Shown here piece after piece: positions 1-6,420 of a stretch of DNA of 9,598 nt (position 1 is its first letter; the number at the start of each line of letters is the position of its first letter). A model generated the notes under the pieces. That model saw nothing but the letters and a program-made list of their open reading frames with translations. It ran no database searches and had not been told where the DNA came from. The stretch is from an uncultured Pirellulaceae bacterium (GTDB lineage Bacteria; Planctomycetota; Planctomycetia; Pirellulales; Pirellulaceae). Both the position numbers and the translations under genes were made by a program. The stretch spans positions 1 to 9,598 of the forward strand of contig CAMYNE010000074.1 in the NCBI GenBank assembly GCA_947259675.1, in the 5' to 3' direction.

Positions 1-58
1 CGAGAATAGGTTTTCAAGGTATGACATGTTTTTGATCGTGAGGTGGAATTTTAAGTTT

Positions 59-116
59 AACGCCCAACCGCAGGCGCCGGCTTCGTACTAGATTGCCAAG
101 CCGGCGCCTGGGCGTT
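59..116 (-). terminator. Long GC-rich hairpin downstream of the fusion dehydrogenase gene
   Basis: Positions 71-83 and 98-110 are a perfect 13-bp inverted repeat (CAGGCGCCGGCTT and its complement) around a 14-nt loop. After a 6-nt bulge on the left side only, positions 59-64 and 111-116 add 6 more pairs (AACGCC/GGCGTT). The hairpin starts 22 bp beyond the stop codon of the minus-strand fusion gene, where a 3' end would be expected. There is no T tract on either side, so it is not a canonical intrinsic terminator. It could be an RNA-stabilising 3' hairpin, a factor-assisted terminator, or one copy of a dispersed REP-like palindrome. The structure is seen directly; the role is inferred. Positions 1-58 show nothing recognisable. 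Confidence 0.45.
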
Positions 117-137
117 GAACGATGAACTGATACCTAT

Positions 138-2225
138 TTAACACCGAAACGTTTTCAAGGCATCCAGATCCCAGGCCGGTCGGCCGCATTCTTGGGCAAT
201 CTCACCAAAAGAACGGATTTCGGCTTCAGTGAATAGCAGTCCCTTGGCGGCCGCTGTTTGTTTGGCCGCGTTGGCTTCGATTTGACCGGGCAGCAGACAG
301 TTTTCATTGCCATGTCCAAGAATGTCTTGAATGACGGCCTTAACATTGTCTGCTTGCGAACGACCGTTGGCGTATAATCCCGCGTTCATTGCTTCGGGAT
401 GAATGACCTGGAAATAGAAGTTGGTTGATGACTTTTCGCCGGGATCAACTTGTCGACCCCGCATGGTCGGAAGCGAACCACCGATCAATGCAGCCACTAA
501 TTCATTAATCAGCGAAAGACCATAGCCTTTGTGAGCTCCGAACGGAAGCAATGAGACTGCTTGGTTAGGGTCTGTCGTGGGACTTCCGAGGGCATCGACT
601 GCCGCACCTGGCGGCAATGGTTTGCCTTCGCGTTTGAGTTGTTGGACGCGTCCCATCGACACGGTCGAAGTGGCCCAGTCGATCACAATCGGGAAGCCGA
701 TCGCGTGCTGTGTCGGAAAGGCCCAGCTGTGTGGGTTGGTTCCAAGCGTAGGATATTTGCCCAGATACGGTACGACTTCTGCGAGCGTCGAAGTGCAATT
801 TGTATACGCGATATAGCCTTTCAATGCGGCATCGATCACGTAGCCGCCACCCCACAAATAATGAAACGTGTTGTCGACGCTTACTTGCCCGACGCCGTAA
901 CTGTCGGCTAGTTCCATACATCGCTGCATCGCGTCGAAAGCGACGGATTGGCCGAGTTTCAGTTTTGCATTCCAGATTTCCGAGCCCTCAAACCGGCATG
1001 GCAGCCTTTCAATTTCAGCGCCTGGCACACAACCACCGACCGTACTGCCAAATAGGTGATCCAGATGAAGTGCCTTGATCGCGTTATGGGTTCGGATTCC
1101 GTACTCCGCAGCCATTTCGCAAAATCGCGATGCCGCTTTCGCTTCGGCTTCAGAGTAACCTCGATGGAGATAGGCCGATTCGACTAGCTCGTTGTGAACT
1201 TGACGTTTGACGACAAAAAACAGCTCACCATCTTTGGCAGTCGTCCTCGCCCGTTCCTGTCCGGGCAACACGTTGGCTTGTGCAAGTGGAGGCTTGTTCT
1301 CGACCAAGTTGATCAAATTCTGAGTCGCCATCAGGGCTTGGCGCTGAACCGACTCGTAAGTCCGTGAGCCAACATGCGAGGTGATAATTGTGTTGGGAGT
1401 TGTGAACAAGACGTGATCGCTCGGTGGCGGTTCGACTTCGAGCACATCCGCACCGTACCCGCCGATTTTGCCCGAGTGAAGCGATTCTGCGATATCCTGC
1501 GTATTCACGATTTCGCCGCGGGCGCAGTTGATGATAATCACGCCGTCCTGCATCGAAGTGATCGTCCGCTTATTGACGAGGTTTTCGGTACTCTCATCAA
1601 GAAAGCAGTTTAGCGAAATGATATCGCAGGACGAAAAAAGATCCTCAATCGTTTTGCAACGAGTCACTGCGTGGTTGGAGGCAAATTCCTCATCCCAACA
1701 AACGTCAAACGCACAACACTCCATGCCAAAGGCAATTGCTCGTTCGATGACGGCTTTACCGATGCGACCCATGCCGACAACGCCCAGCCGTTTTCCCATG
1801 ATTTCGTTTCCCGTCAGCCGTTTCCAATCGCCTTGGCAAGTGTGACTGGCCACTTCGACGATTTTCCTGGTCAATGCGAGCATCAACCCAAACGTGTGTT
1901 CGGCGACGGTAGTGTGATTGACACCGGGGCAGAAGCCAATTGGGATGCCTTTGGACGTGGCATATGCCTTGTCAATCTTGTCGATGCCGATACCGTATTT
2001 TGAAATCCACTTTAGTCGTGGAAGTGATTTGTCGATCACGGCTTTTGTAATTGCGTCGTCGCCACAGAGAAATCCATCGAATTCTCCGGCAAGTGCAAGC
2101 ATTTGCTCTTCGCTCAGCGGTCCGCGCTCACGAACGACTTCCCAGCCTTGTGATTCCAGCAAATCCAGATGCGTCCCCGGTGTATCCTGGTAGGAAGTCG
2201 TCGTAAGCAGAATTCTTGTGGTCAT
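138..2225 (-). CDS. Fused D-isomer 2-hydroxyacid dehydrogenase / Ldh_2-family dehydrogenase (695 aa)
   Basis: Residues 1 to about 320 form a complete D-isomer-specific 2-hydroxyacid dehydrogenase. The NAD-binding GMGRIG is at 151-156, with acidic D174 after the second strand, which favours NAD. The catalytic triad is present as R236 (NCARG), E265 (EVEPP) and H284 (TSHVG). Residues from about 333 to 690 form a complete Ldh_2 domain (malate/L-lactate/2,3-diketogulonate/sulfolactate dehydrogenases). Its landmarks are H380 in a RTHN motif, H455, LGTNP at 494-498, the IDWATS strand at 515-520 and GAHKGYGL at 563-570. Each half is about the length of the free-standing enzyme, so this is a true fusion in one uninterrupted frame. 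Both should be cytosolic NAD(P)-dependent 2-hydroxyacid/2-keto acid oxidoreductases, usually of opposite stereospecificity. The substrate is unknown; the divergent sugar-oxidation cluster suggests a sugar acid or a 2-hydroxyacid product such as lactate. The ATG at 2223-2225 has no Shine-Dalgarno but fits the N-terminus of the family. Confidence 0.92.
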   Translation of the reverse strand: MTTRILLTTTSYQDTPGTHLDLLESQGWEVVRERGPLSEEQMLALAGEFDGFLCGDDAITKAVIDKSLPRLKWISKYGIGIDKIDKAYATSKGIPIGFCPGVNHTTVAEHTFGLMLALTRKIVEVASHTCQGDWKRLTGNEIMGKRLGVVGMGRIGKAVIERAIAFGMECCAFDVCWDEEFASNHAVTRCKTIEDLFSSCDIISLNCFLDESTENLVNKRTITSMQDGVIIINCARGEIVNTQDIAESLHSGKIGGYGADVLEVEPPPSDHVLFTTPNTIITSHVGSRTYESVQRQALMATQNLINLVENKPPLAQANVLPGQERARTTAKDGELFFVVKRQVHNELVESAYLHRGYSEAEAKAASRFCEMAAEYGIRTHNAIKALHLDHLFGSTVGGCVPGAEIERLPCRFEGSEIWNAKLKLGQSVAFDAMQRCMELADSYGVGQVSVDNTFHYLWGGGYVIDAALKGYIAYTNCTSTLAEVVPYLGKYPTLGTNPHSWAFPTQHAIGFPIVIDWATSTVSMGRVQQLKREGKPLPPGAAVDALGSPTTDPNQAVSLLPFGAHKGYGLSLINELVAALIGGSLPTMRGRQVDPGEKSSTNFYFQVIHPEAMNAGLYANGRSQADNVKAVIQDILGHGNENCLLPGQIEANAAKQTAAAKGLLFTEAEIRSFGEIAQECGRPAWDLDALKTFRC

Positions 2226-2260
2226 AGTGGCACGTAGGGAAGGCAGTATTGGAACCTACT

Positions 2261-2289
2261 TGTATAGAGAAATCAGTTCTCGGCAACAA
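2261..2289 (-). promoter_or_regulatory. Candidate sigma70-type promoter of the fusion dehydrogenase gene, with inverted repeat in spacer
   Basis: Read on the minus strand, TTGTTG (2284-2289) and TATACA (2261-2266) are separated by exactly 17 bp, each matching the consensus at 4 of 6 bases. The -10 lies about 35 bp before the start codon. The spacer holds an inverted repeat, GAGAA (2267-2271) and TTCTC (2277-2281) around 5 bp, placed where a repressor could block polymerase. Hexamer matches are modest, so this is a reasonable but unproven promoter. Confidence 0.4.
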
Positions 2290-2354
2290 CTAGTTCTATC
2301 GCGCGCTGACAATCTGCCTTTGGAAAACTGTCATCTCAACTTGGTCGGGAACAA

Positions 2355-2423
2355 ATTTGTCAGCCCATTGCGACAAATGCCGGTTTAAAGACAATGTGTA
2401 GTCCACGGTCAATCAAGTTGATT
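2355..2423 (+). promoter_or_regulatory. Possible operator/promoter region of the sugar-oxidation cluster
   Basis: Two inverted repeats lie in the 85 bp before the GTG start at 2440: ATTTGTC (2355-2361) with GACAAAT (2372-2378) around 10 bp, and AATCA (2411-2415) with TGATT (2419-2423) around 3 bp. A weak promoter, TTGCGA (2368-2373), 16 bp, GACAAT (2390-2395), overlaps the first repeat. Repeats of this size arise by chance fairly often in 200 bp, so only their position gives them weight. Confidence 0.22.
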
Positions 2424-2439
2424 TGAATGAAAGTTCGTC

Positions 2440-3465
2440 GTGAAAGCGATCTCCTTTGACGCGCCTGAAACAATTCGTGTGTTCGATGCACCCCTGCCCG
2501 ACGCTCCAGGGAAGGGGGAAGTAAAAGTTGCCGTTCATCGTGTCGGTATCTGCGGAACGGATATGTCATGCTACCTGGGCAAGTTTCCTTTTTTTGCATT
2601 TCCTCGAACGCCCGGTCATGAATTGGGTGTTGAAGTTCTTGAGTGTGGTCCTGGCGTAACGAACGTCCAACCGGGTGATCATTGCAGCGTCGAACCTTAC
2701 TTAAACAATCCGGATAGCTATTCGAGCAGAATTGGTCGACCAAATTGTTGCAACGATCTCCGTGTGATTGGCGTTCACATGGATGGAGGCATGTGCGAAC
2801 AAATTAACTTGCCAAGCCATAAACTCCACAAAAGCGTTTCACTTGGTTTTGATCAACTGGCTCTTGTCGAGACGTTGGCGATCGGCTACCACGCTGTTGA
2901 ACGGGCTGGGGTCCAGGCAGATGAGAATGTTCTAATCATCGGTAGCGGACCGATTGGGCTGTCTGCGTTGGAGTTTGCAAGAGTTCGCGGAGGCCGACCA
3001 CTGGTGCTGGACGTGAACGCAGACCGACTCGCATTCTGTCGGGAAAAAATGAGGGTCTCGGGCACGGTCATGGTCGAAATCGACGGCTCAGAACTCGAAC
3101 GAATCAAAGAAATGACCTCCGGTAACCTTTGCGAGGTCGTTATCGACGCGACAGGTAATAACAGAAGTATGTCACGGGCACTGGAATTCGTTGCGTATGC
3201 AGGCCGACTGGTTTACGTCGGCATTACCTCCGGCACGATTAGCTTTCCACATCCATTAATGCATCGAAAGGAGATGACAATCCTCTCGTCTCGTAATTCG
3301 CACCCTGCTGATTTTGGCGAGATCATCAAACTAATGGAAGACGGAACCGTCAATACGGATCCTTGGATTACCCATCGCACGACGATGGACCAGTTGTCGA
3401 ACGATTTTCCAACTTTTCTCGATCCAAAGAATGGCGTACTGAAGGCGATGATTGAAATCACTTAG
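2440..3465 (+). CDS. Medium-chain (zinc-type) dehydrogenase, L-galactonate dehydrogenase-like (LgoD-like)
   Basis: This 341-residue medium-chain dehydrogenase resembles E. coli LgoD (YjjN), which oxidises L-galactonate to D-tagaturonate with NAD. Shared features as I recall them are GICGTD at 36-41, the PFF...FPRTPGHE stretch ending at 61, PNCC at 101-104, and a VIGVHMDGGM block at 109-118. Catalytic zinc ligands C38, H60/E61 and E144 are present. The Rossmann motif GSGPIGL is at 168-174, and D191 after the second strand suggests NAD. The structural-zinc loop is altered: residues 89-103 keep only the last cysteine position where relatives have four. The GTG start is forced, because an in-frame TGA lies at 2428-2430 and no ATG precedes the conserved N-terminus. 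It is the first gene of a four-gene same-strand cluster, divergent from the fusion dehydrogenase. The exact substrate (L-galactonate, L-fuconate or another polyol or aldonate) is inferred from the neighbours. Confidence 0.85.
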   Translation: MKAISFDAPETIRVFDAPLPDAPGKGEVKVAVHRVGICGTDMSCYLGKFPFFAFPRTPGHELGVEVLECGPGVTNVQPGDHCSVEPYLNNPDSYSSRIGRPNCCNDLRVIGVHMDGGMCEQINLPSHKLHKSVSLGFDQLALVETLAIGYHAVERAGVQADENVLIIGSGPIGLSALEFARVRGGRPLVLDVNADRLAFCREKMRVSGTVMVEIDGSELERIKEMTSGNLCEVVIDATGNNRSMSRALEFVAYAGRLVYVGITSGTISFPHPLMHRKEMTILSSRNSHPADFGEIIKLMEDGTVNTDPWITHRTTMDQLSNDFPTFLDPKNGVLKAMIEIT

Positions 3466-3500
3466 TTGTCGTATTGCTACCCACCCCATTTTTTTCAAGC

Positions 3501-3516
3501 GAAACTTCGAAACTTC
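3501..3516 (+). repeat. Tandem octamer directly before the epimerase start codon
   Basis: GAAACTTC occurs twice head to tail at 3501-3508 and 3509-3516, and the second copy abuts the ATG at 3517. It occupies the position where a ribosome binding site would sit, and no Shine-Dalgarno is present. It may be a translational element or a chance or slippage duplication. Confidence 0.4.
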
Positions 3517-4329
3517 ATGATCAAATCTTCAATTACGCTCTCACTCTTTCCATCCAGTCCCAAAATGCCATTTGTTTTGGGGCCAGACCTGGAACAAGGC
3601 GTCGCTCAAGCGGCGGAGATGGGCTACGACGCGTTTGAATTATTTCCGCCAAGCCGTGAAGCAATCGACAACGCCAAGATTAAAGAGCTTTGCATCACGC
3701 ATGCAATCGAGATTTCGACCGCTGGTACCGGTGGAGGGTGGGTCGCCGACAAGCTTTCTTTTACCGACCCCGATGCGGGCATTAGAGGGAGAGCGATCGA
3801 ATATGCACGTTCGTTGGTCGCTGCCGTCGGTGACCTGGGCGGTATGGCGATCATTGGTTCGATGCAGGGGCGTGCCGGCGAACAATCGCGTGAGGAAGCG
3901 ATCGCAAGGCTGTCCGATGCTCTCAATGAACTGGGCGAATATGCTCGGAAATGGGAACAACCATTGCTGTATGAACCTCTTAATCGCTACGAAACAGATT
4001 TGATTAGCACGTTAGGTGAAGCGGGCCAACTCCTCGACACGATCGGAAATTCGAATGTGAAGTTGCTTGCCGATCTTTTTCATATGAACATCGAAGAAGT
4101 TGACGTGCCCGATGCCATTCGAGCTGCGGCCAACCATATCGGACATGTTCATTTTGTCGATTCGAATCGTTGGCCAGCTGGATTTGGTCACACCCGGTTT
4201 GCACCCATTGCCGGGGCTCTCAAGGAGATCGGCTACGACGGTTACGTGGCGATGGAAGTTTTCCCGCTACCAACACAGAGAGAAGCGGCTCATGCCTCCA
4301 TAAACGCGTTTAAAAAATGGTTTCGATAG
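3517..4329 (+). CDS. Sugar epimerase/isomerase, xylose isomerase-like TIM barrel (AP_endonuc_2 family)
   Basis: The protein is 270 residues from the chosen ATG. The frame is open back to a TTG at 3466, directly after the previous stop, but those 17 extra codons (proline- and phenylalanine-rich, no homology I recognise) precede the typical first strand IKSSITLSLF, so 3517 is preferred. The metal and catalytic positions follow the D-tagatose 3-epimerase/hydroxypyruvate isomerase pattern: E153 in YEPLNRYE, D186 and H189 in LADLFHM, H212 in HVHFVDS, and E247 in MEVFP. Members bind Mn or Mg and isomerise or epimerise ketoses or keto-acids through an enediol. Here the substrate may be the keto product of the upstream LgoD-like dehydrogenase, but specificity cannot be read from the sequence. 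It lies 51 bp after that dehydrogenase and 82 bp before the aldo/keto reductase, probably co-transcribed with both. Confidence 0.85.
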   Translation: MIKSSITLSLFPSSPKMPFVLGPDLEQGVAQAAEMGYDAFELFPPSREAIDNAKIKELCITHAIEISTAGTGGGWVADKLSFTDPDAGIRGRAIEYARSLVAAVGDLGGMAIIGSMQGRAGEQSREEAIARLSDALNELGEYARKWEQPLLYEPLNRYETDLISTLGEAGQLLDTIGNSNVKLLADLFHMNIEEVDVPDAIRAAANHIGHVHFVDSNRWPAGFGHTRFAPIAGALKEIGYDGYVAMEVFPLPTQREAAHASINAFKKWFR

Positions 4330-4411
4330 TTGTCGCGATTGGCCCAATTGCCATATGAACAAGAGTTCCTTGAATCCAACATCAGTTTATTGCCGTAATT
4401 GAAAATCTGTC

Positions 4412-5350
4412 ATGGAAAAACGCACGCTTGGCAAAACCGGAATGCAAGTTTCGGCTCTTTCTTTTGGAGCTTCATCGCTCGGGGCCGAATTCCGCAACAT
4501 TGATATTAACGAAGCCATCAAAAGTGTGCAGGTCGCTCTCGACCGGGGGATGAATCTGATCGATACATCCCCGTACTACGGTCGTGGACTTTCCGAGTCG
4601 TTGTTGGGGTTTGCACTCAATGGAATCGATCGAGAAAGCTATTACCTCTGTACAAAACTTGGCCGGTTTACACCGACTCACTTTGATTTTTCAGCTAAAC
4701 GTGTTCGAGAGAGTGTGGAAATCAGCCTGACCCGAATGAAAGTTGATTATCTCGACATCATCCTTTGCCATGATATTGAGTTTGTCGACCTCGCCCAGAT
4801 CGTTGAGGAAACCATTCCGGAGCTGCGAAAGATCCAAGCCGAAGGGAGAGTTCGCTTCGTCGGCATTTCGGGATATCCGATGAAGATTTTTAGACAGATA
4901 TCGGATCAGACAAAACTTGATGTTATTTTGTCGTACAACCATTACACGCTGCAGAACACAATGCTCGCCGATCTCGTTGACGAGATGAAGTCAAAAGATA
5001 TTGGGGTCATGAATGCGGCTCCATTTAGCGCACGATTGCTCACCAATGCTGCACTACCTGCCTGGCACAAAGCGACACCGCAAGTCAGAGAAATCTGCAA
5101 GAAAGCGGCCGACCACTGTGCGTCCGCTGGTGTTGATATCGCGCAACTGGCGCTTCAATTCTCGGTTGCCAATCCGGATTTAACGACCTGTATCGCCGGA
5201 TCGGCAAACGCAAATCGGGTTTCTCAATGGTGCGATTGGCTGGAACAGCCGCTTGACATATCACTTGTTGGCGAAGTGCAGAACATTCTCAAGCCAATTC
5301 ACAATTGGTTTTATGTCGAATGTCTTCCCGAAAACAGTGATCCTCAATAA
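4412..5350 (+). CDS. Aldo/keto reductase, L-galactose/L-fucose dehydrogenase-like
   Basis: This 312-residue aldo/keto reductase has the full catalytic tetrad: D51 and Y56 (DTSPYYG), K82 (CTKLG) and H120 (CHDIEF). It matches plant L-galactose dehydrogenase closely as I recall it, sharing the GASSLG-type start, DTSPYYG...SE..LG, FDFSAKRVR.S (91-101), a YLDI...CHDIEF stretch and ETIPELRK. Such enzymes oxidise L-galactose, and bacterial relatives L-fucose, at C1 with NAD(P) to the aldonolactone. The lactonase gene 22 bp downstream would hydrolyse exactly that product, which strongly supports sugar oxidation over aldehyde reduction. The start ATG at 4412 places the family N-terminus correctly, with no Shine-Dalgarno. 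The protein should be cytosolic and monomeric. L-galactose and L-fucose cannot be separated by eye; L-rhamnose is less likely. Confidence 0.87.
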   Translation: MEKRTLGKTGMQVSALSFGASSLGAEFRNIDINEAIKSVQVALDRGMNLIDTSPYYGRGLSESLLGFALNGIDRESYYLCTKLGRFTPTHFDFSAKRVRESVEISLTRMKVDYLDIILCHDIEFVDLAQIVEETIPELRKIQAEGRVRFVGISGYPMKIFRQISDQTKLDVILSYNHYTLQNTMLADLVDEMKSKDIGVMNAAPFSARLLTNAALPAWHKATPQVREICKKAADHCASAGVDIAQLALQFSVANPDLTTCIAGSANANRVSQWCDWLEQPLDISLVGEVQNILKPIHNWFYVECLPENSDPQ

Positions 5351-5372
5351 CTTCTTTGAAACTGGATGAGTC

Positions 5373-6224
5373 ATGAACTTGATTGTTGATTCTCATCAAC
5401 ACTTTTGGGACCGGTCGATGTCCGGGTTTGATTATTCGTGGCAAGACAACAAAGGACTTGAAAAAATTTGCCGTTCGTTTCTGCCAGAGGATCTGGAAGC
5501 CAAGATCAAAGAGGCGGGCGTTGACAAAACGATGTTCGTGCAGACTCAGCACAACGTGGAGGAGAATCGATGGGTTCTCTCGTTGGCCGAAAAGCATGAT
5601 TGGATCGCCGGGGTCGTTGGCTGGGTTGATTTGGCGAGTGACGAATGTGAGGCGCAAATCGATGAGTTCAACGGGCATCCGAAATTTGTCGGTGTTCGTC
5701 ACGTCGTTCAGGACGAACCGGATCCAGACTTTATCTTACGCGAGGATATTGGTCGTGGGTTGAGATTACTTGAAAAATACGATGTGCCTTTTGACTTGCT
5801 GTTTTTTGTGAAACACCTCAAACACGCAGCGACATTAGCAAAGCGGTATCCGGAGTTGCGTTTTGTTATCGACCATTTGGCGAAACCAGAGATCAAAGCG
5901 GCCAGGATGGAGGGCTGGAAAGAGGATTTCCTAAGGGCAGCTGAATGCCGTAACGTTTGGTGCAAATTGTCGGGCATGGTTACCGAAGCCGACTGGGCGA
6001 ATTGGACCAGCAGTGACTTAAAGCCATACGTGGAAACCGCACTGGAGGCGTTTAGCGCGAATCGCTGCATGTTCGGGAGTGACTGGCCCGTTTGCGAACT
6101 GGCGGCCTCTTACCAACAGGTTTTTCAGGCGTTGATCGAGTGTATTGGCGGCGTTTCCGCTGAAGAGAGATCAAAAATCCTCGGTCACAACGCGATTGAC
6201 TTCTACCGGCTGCCAGTGTCATGA
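5373..6224 (+). CDS. Amidohydrolase-family sugar lactonase (L-fucono-/L-galactonolactonase type)
   Basis: This 283-residue member of the amidohydrolase_2 family belongs to the cog3618-type lactonases, which open L-fucono-1,5-lactone, L-rhamnonolactone or 4-sulfomuconolactone. The metal-site motif DSHQHFW is at 6-12. GVRHVVQDEPDP (107-118) is a lactonase hallmark. The IDHLAKP strand is at 166-172 and the last catalytic aspartate is D237 in FGSDWPV. The C-terminus GHNAIDFYRL is also typical. It hydrolyses the lactone made by the aldo/keto reductase 22 bp upstream to the free aldonate, which the LgoD-like enzyme could then oxidise. Only a weak GGATGAG precedes the ATG. It is the last gene of the plus-strand cluster and ends convergent with the DUF1559 gene. 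Confidence 0.9.
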   Translation: MNLIVDSHQHFWDRSMSGFDYSWQDNKGLEKICRSFLPEDLEAKIKEAGVDKTMFVQTQHNVEENRWVLSLAEKHDWIAGVVGWVDLASDECEAQIDEFNGHPKFVGVRHVVQDEPDPDFILREDIGRGLRLLEKYDVPFDLLFFVKHLKHAATLAKRYPELRFVIDHLAKPEIKAARMEGWKEDFLRAAECRNVWCKLSGMVTEADWANWTSSDLKPYVETALEAFSANRCMFGSDWPVCELAASYQQVFQALIECIGGVSAEERSKILGHNAIDFYRLPVS

Positions 6225-6240
6225 GCTAACCAGAATCGAG

Positions 6241-6271
6241 AGCGAGGTTTGCTCGCCTCGCTTAGCAAACC
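6241..6271. repeat. Interlocked inverted repeats after the lactonase gene
   Basis: Two inverted repeats interleave as a-b-a'-b'. AGCGAGG (6241-6247) pairs with CCTCGCT (6256-6262). GGTTTGCT (6246-6253) pairs with AGCAAACC (6264-6271). The left arms share two bases, so the two hairpins are alternatives, or with one stem trimmed could form a pseudoknot. The element starts 16 bp after the lactonase stop and adjoins the A9 tract of the terminator that follows. It may protect or end the plus-strand transcript. Confidence 0.45.
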
Positions 6272-6300
6272 AAAAAAAAACCGCCCTCTCTCGCAGGCGG
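6272..6300 (-). terminator. Intrinsic terminator of the DUF1559 gene
   Basis: Read on the minus strand, CCGCC (6296-6300) and GGCGG (6281-6285) form a GC stem with a 10-nt loop, followed at once by nine T residues (6272-6280). This is a textbook intrinsic terminator, 120 bp beyond the DUF1559 stop codon. On the plus strand the stem is followed only by CTTTG, so it would end the lactonase transcript weakly at best. Between it and the DUF1559 stop are two small hairpins (6313-6326 and 6332-6344) of no clear role. Confidence 0.75.
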
Positions 6301-6420
6301 CTTTGATGCTCGCGACGAAATCGTCGACTTAGTGCGTGTCGCACGGACGTATAGCGGTCGTGGCGCTCTGATTGCCGGGCGAAACCGACGAAAAGACGCC
6401 AAACTTAAACCAAACGCGCT

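Noticed and set aside
561..2193. Plus-strand open frames opposite the fusion dehydrogenase
   Set aside because: No recognisable domains, and the minus-strand frame has complete catalytic motifs in both halves.
3466..3516. TTG-initiated N-terminal extension of the epimerase
   Set aside because: The extra 17 codons precede the normal first strand of the family, show no homology I know, and a well-placed ATG exists at 3517.
4338..4348. Small palindrome ATTGG-C-CCAAT in the gap before the aldo/keto reductase
   Set aside because: Only 5-bp arms and no nearby promoter-like elements; expected by chance.
6313..6344. Two short hairpins (6313-6326 and 6332-6344) in the 3' region of the DUF1559 transcript
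   Set aside because: Short stems with no T tract; upstream of a much better terminator, so no separate role can be supported.
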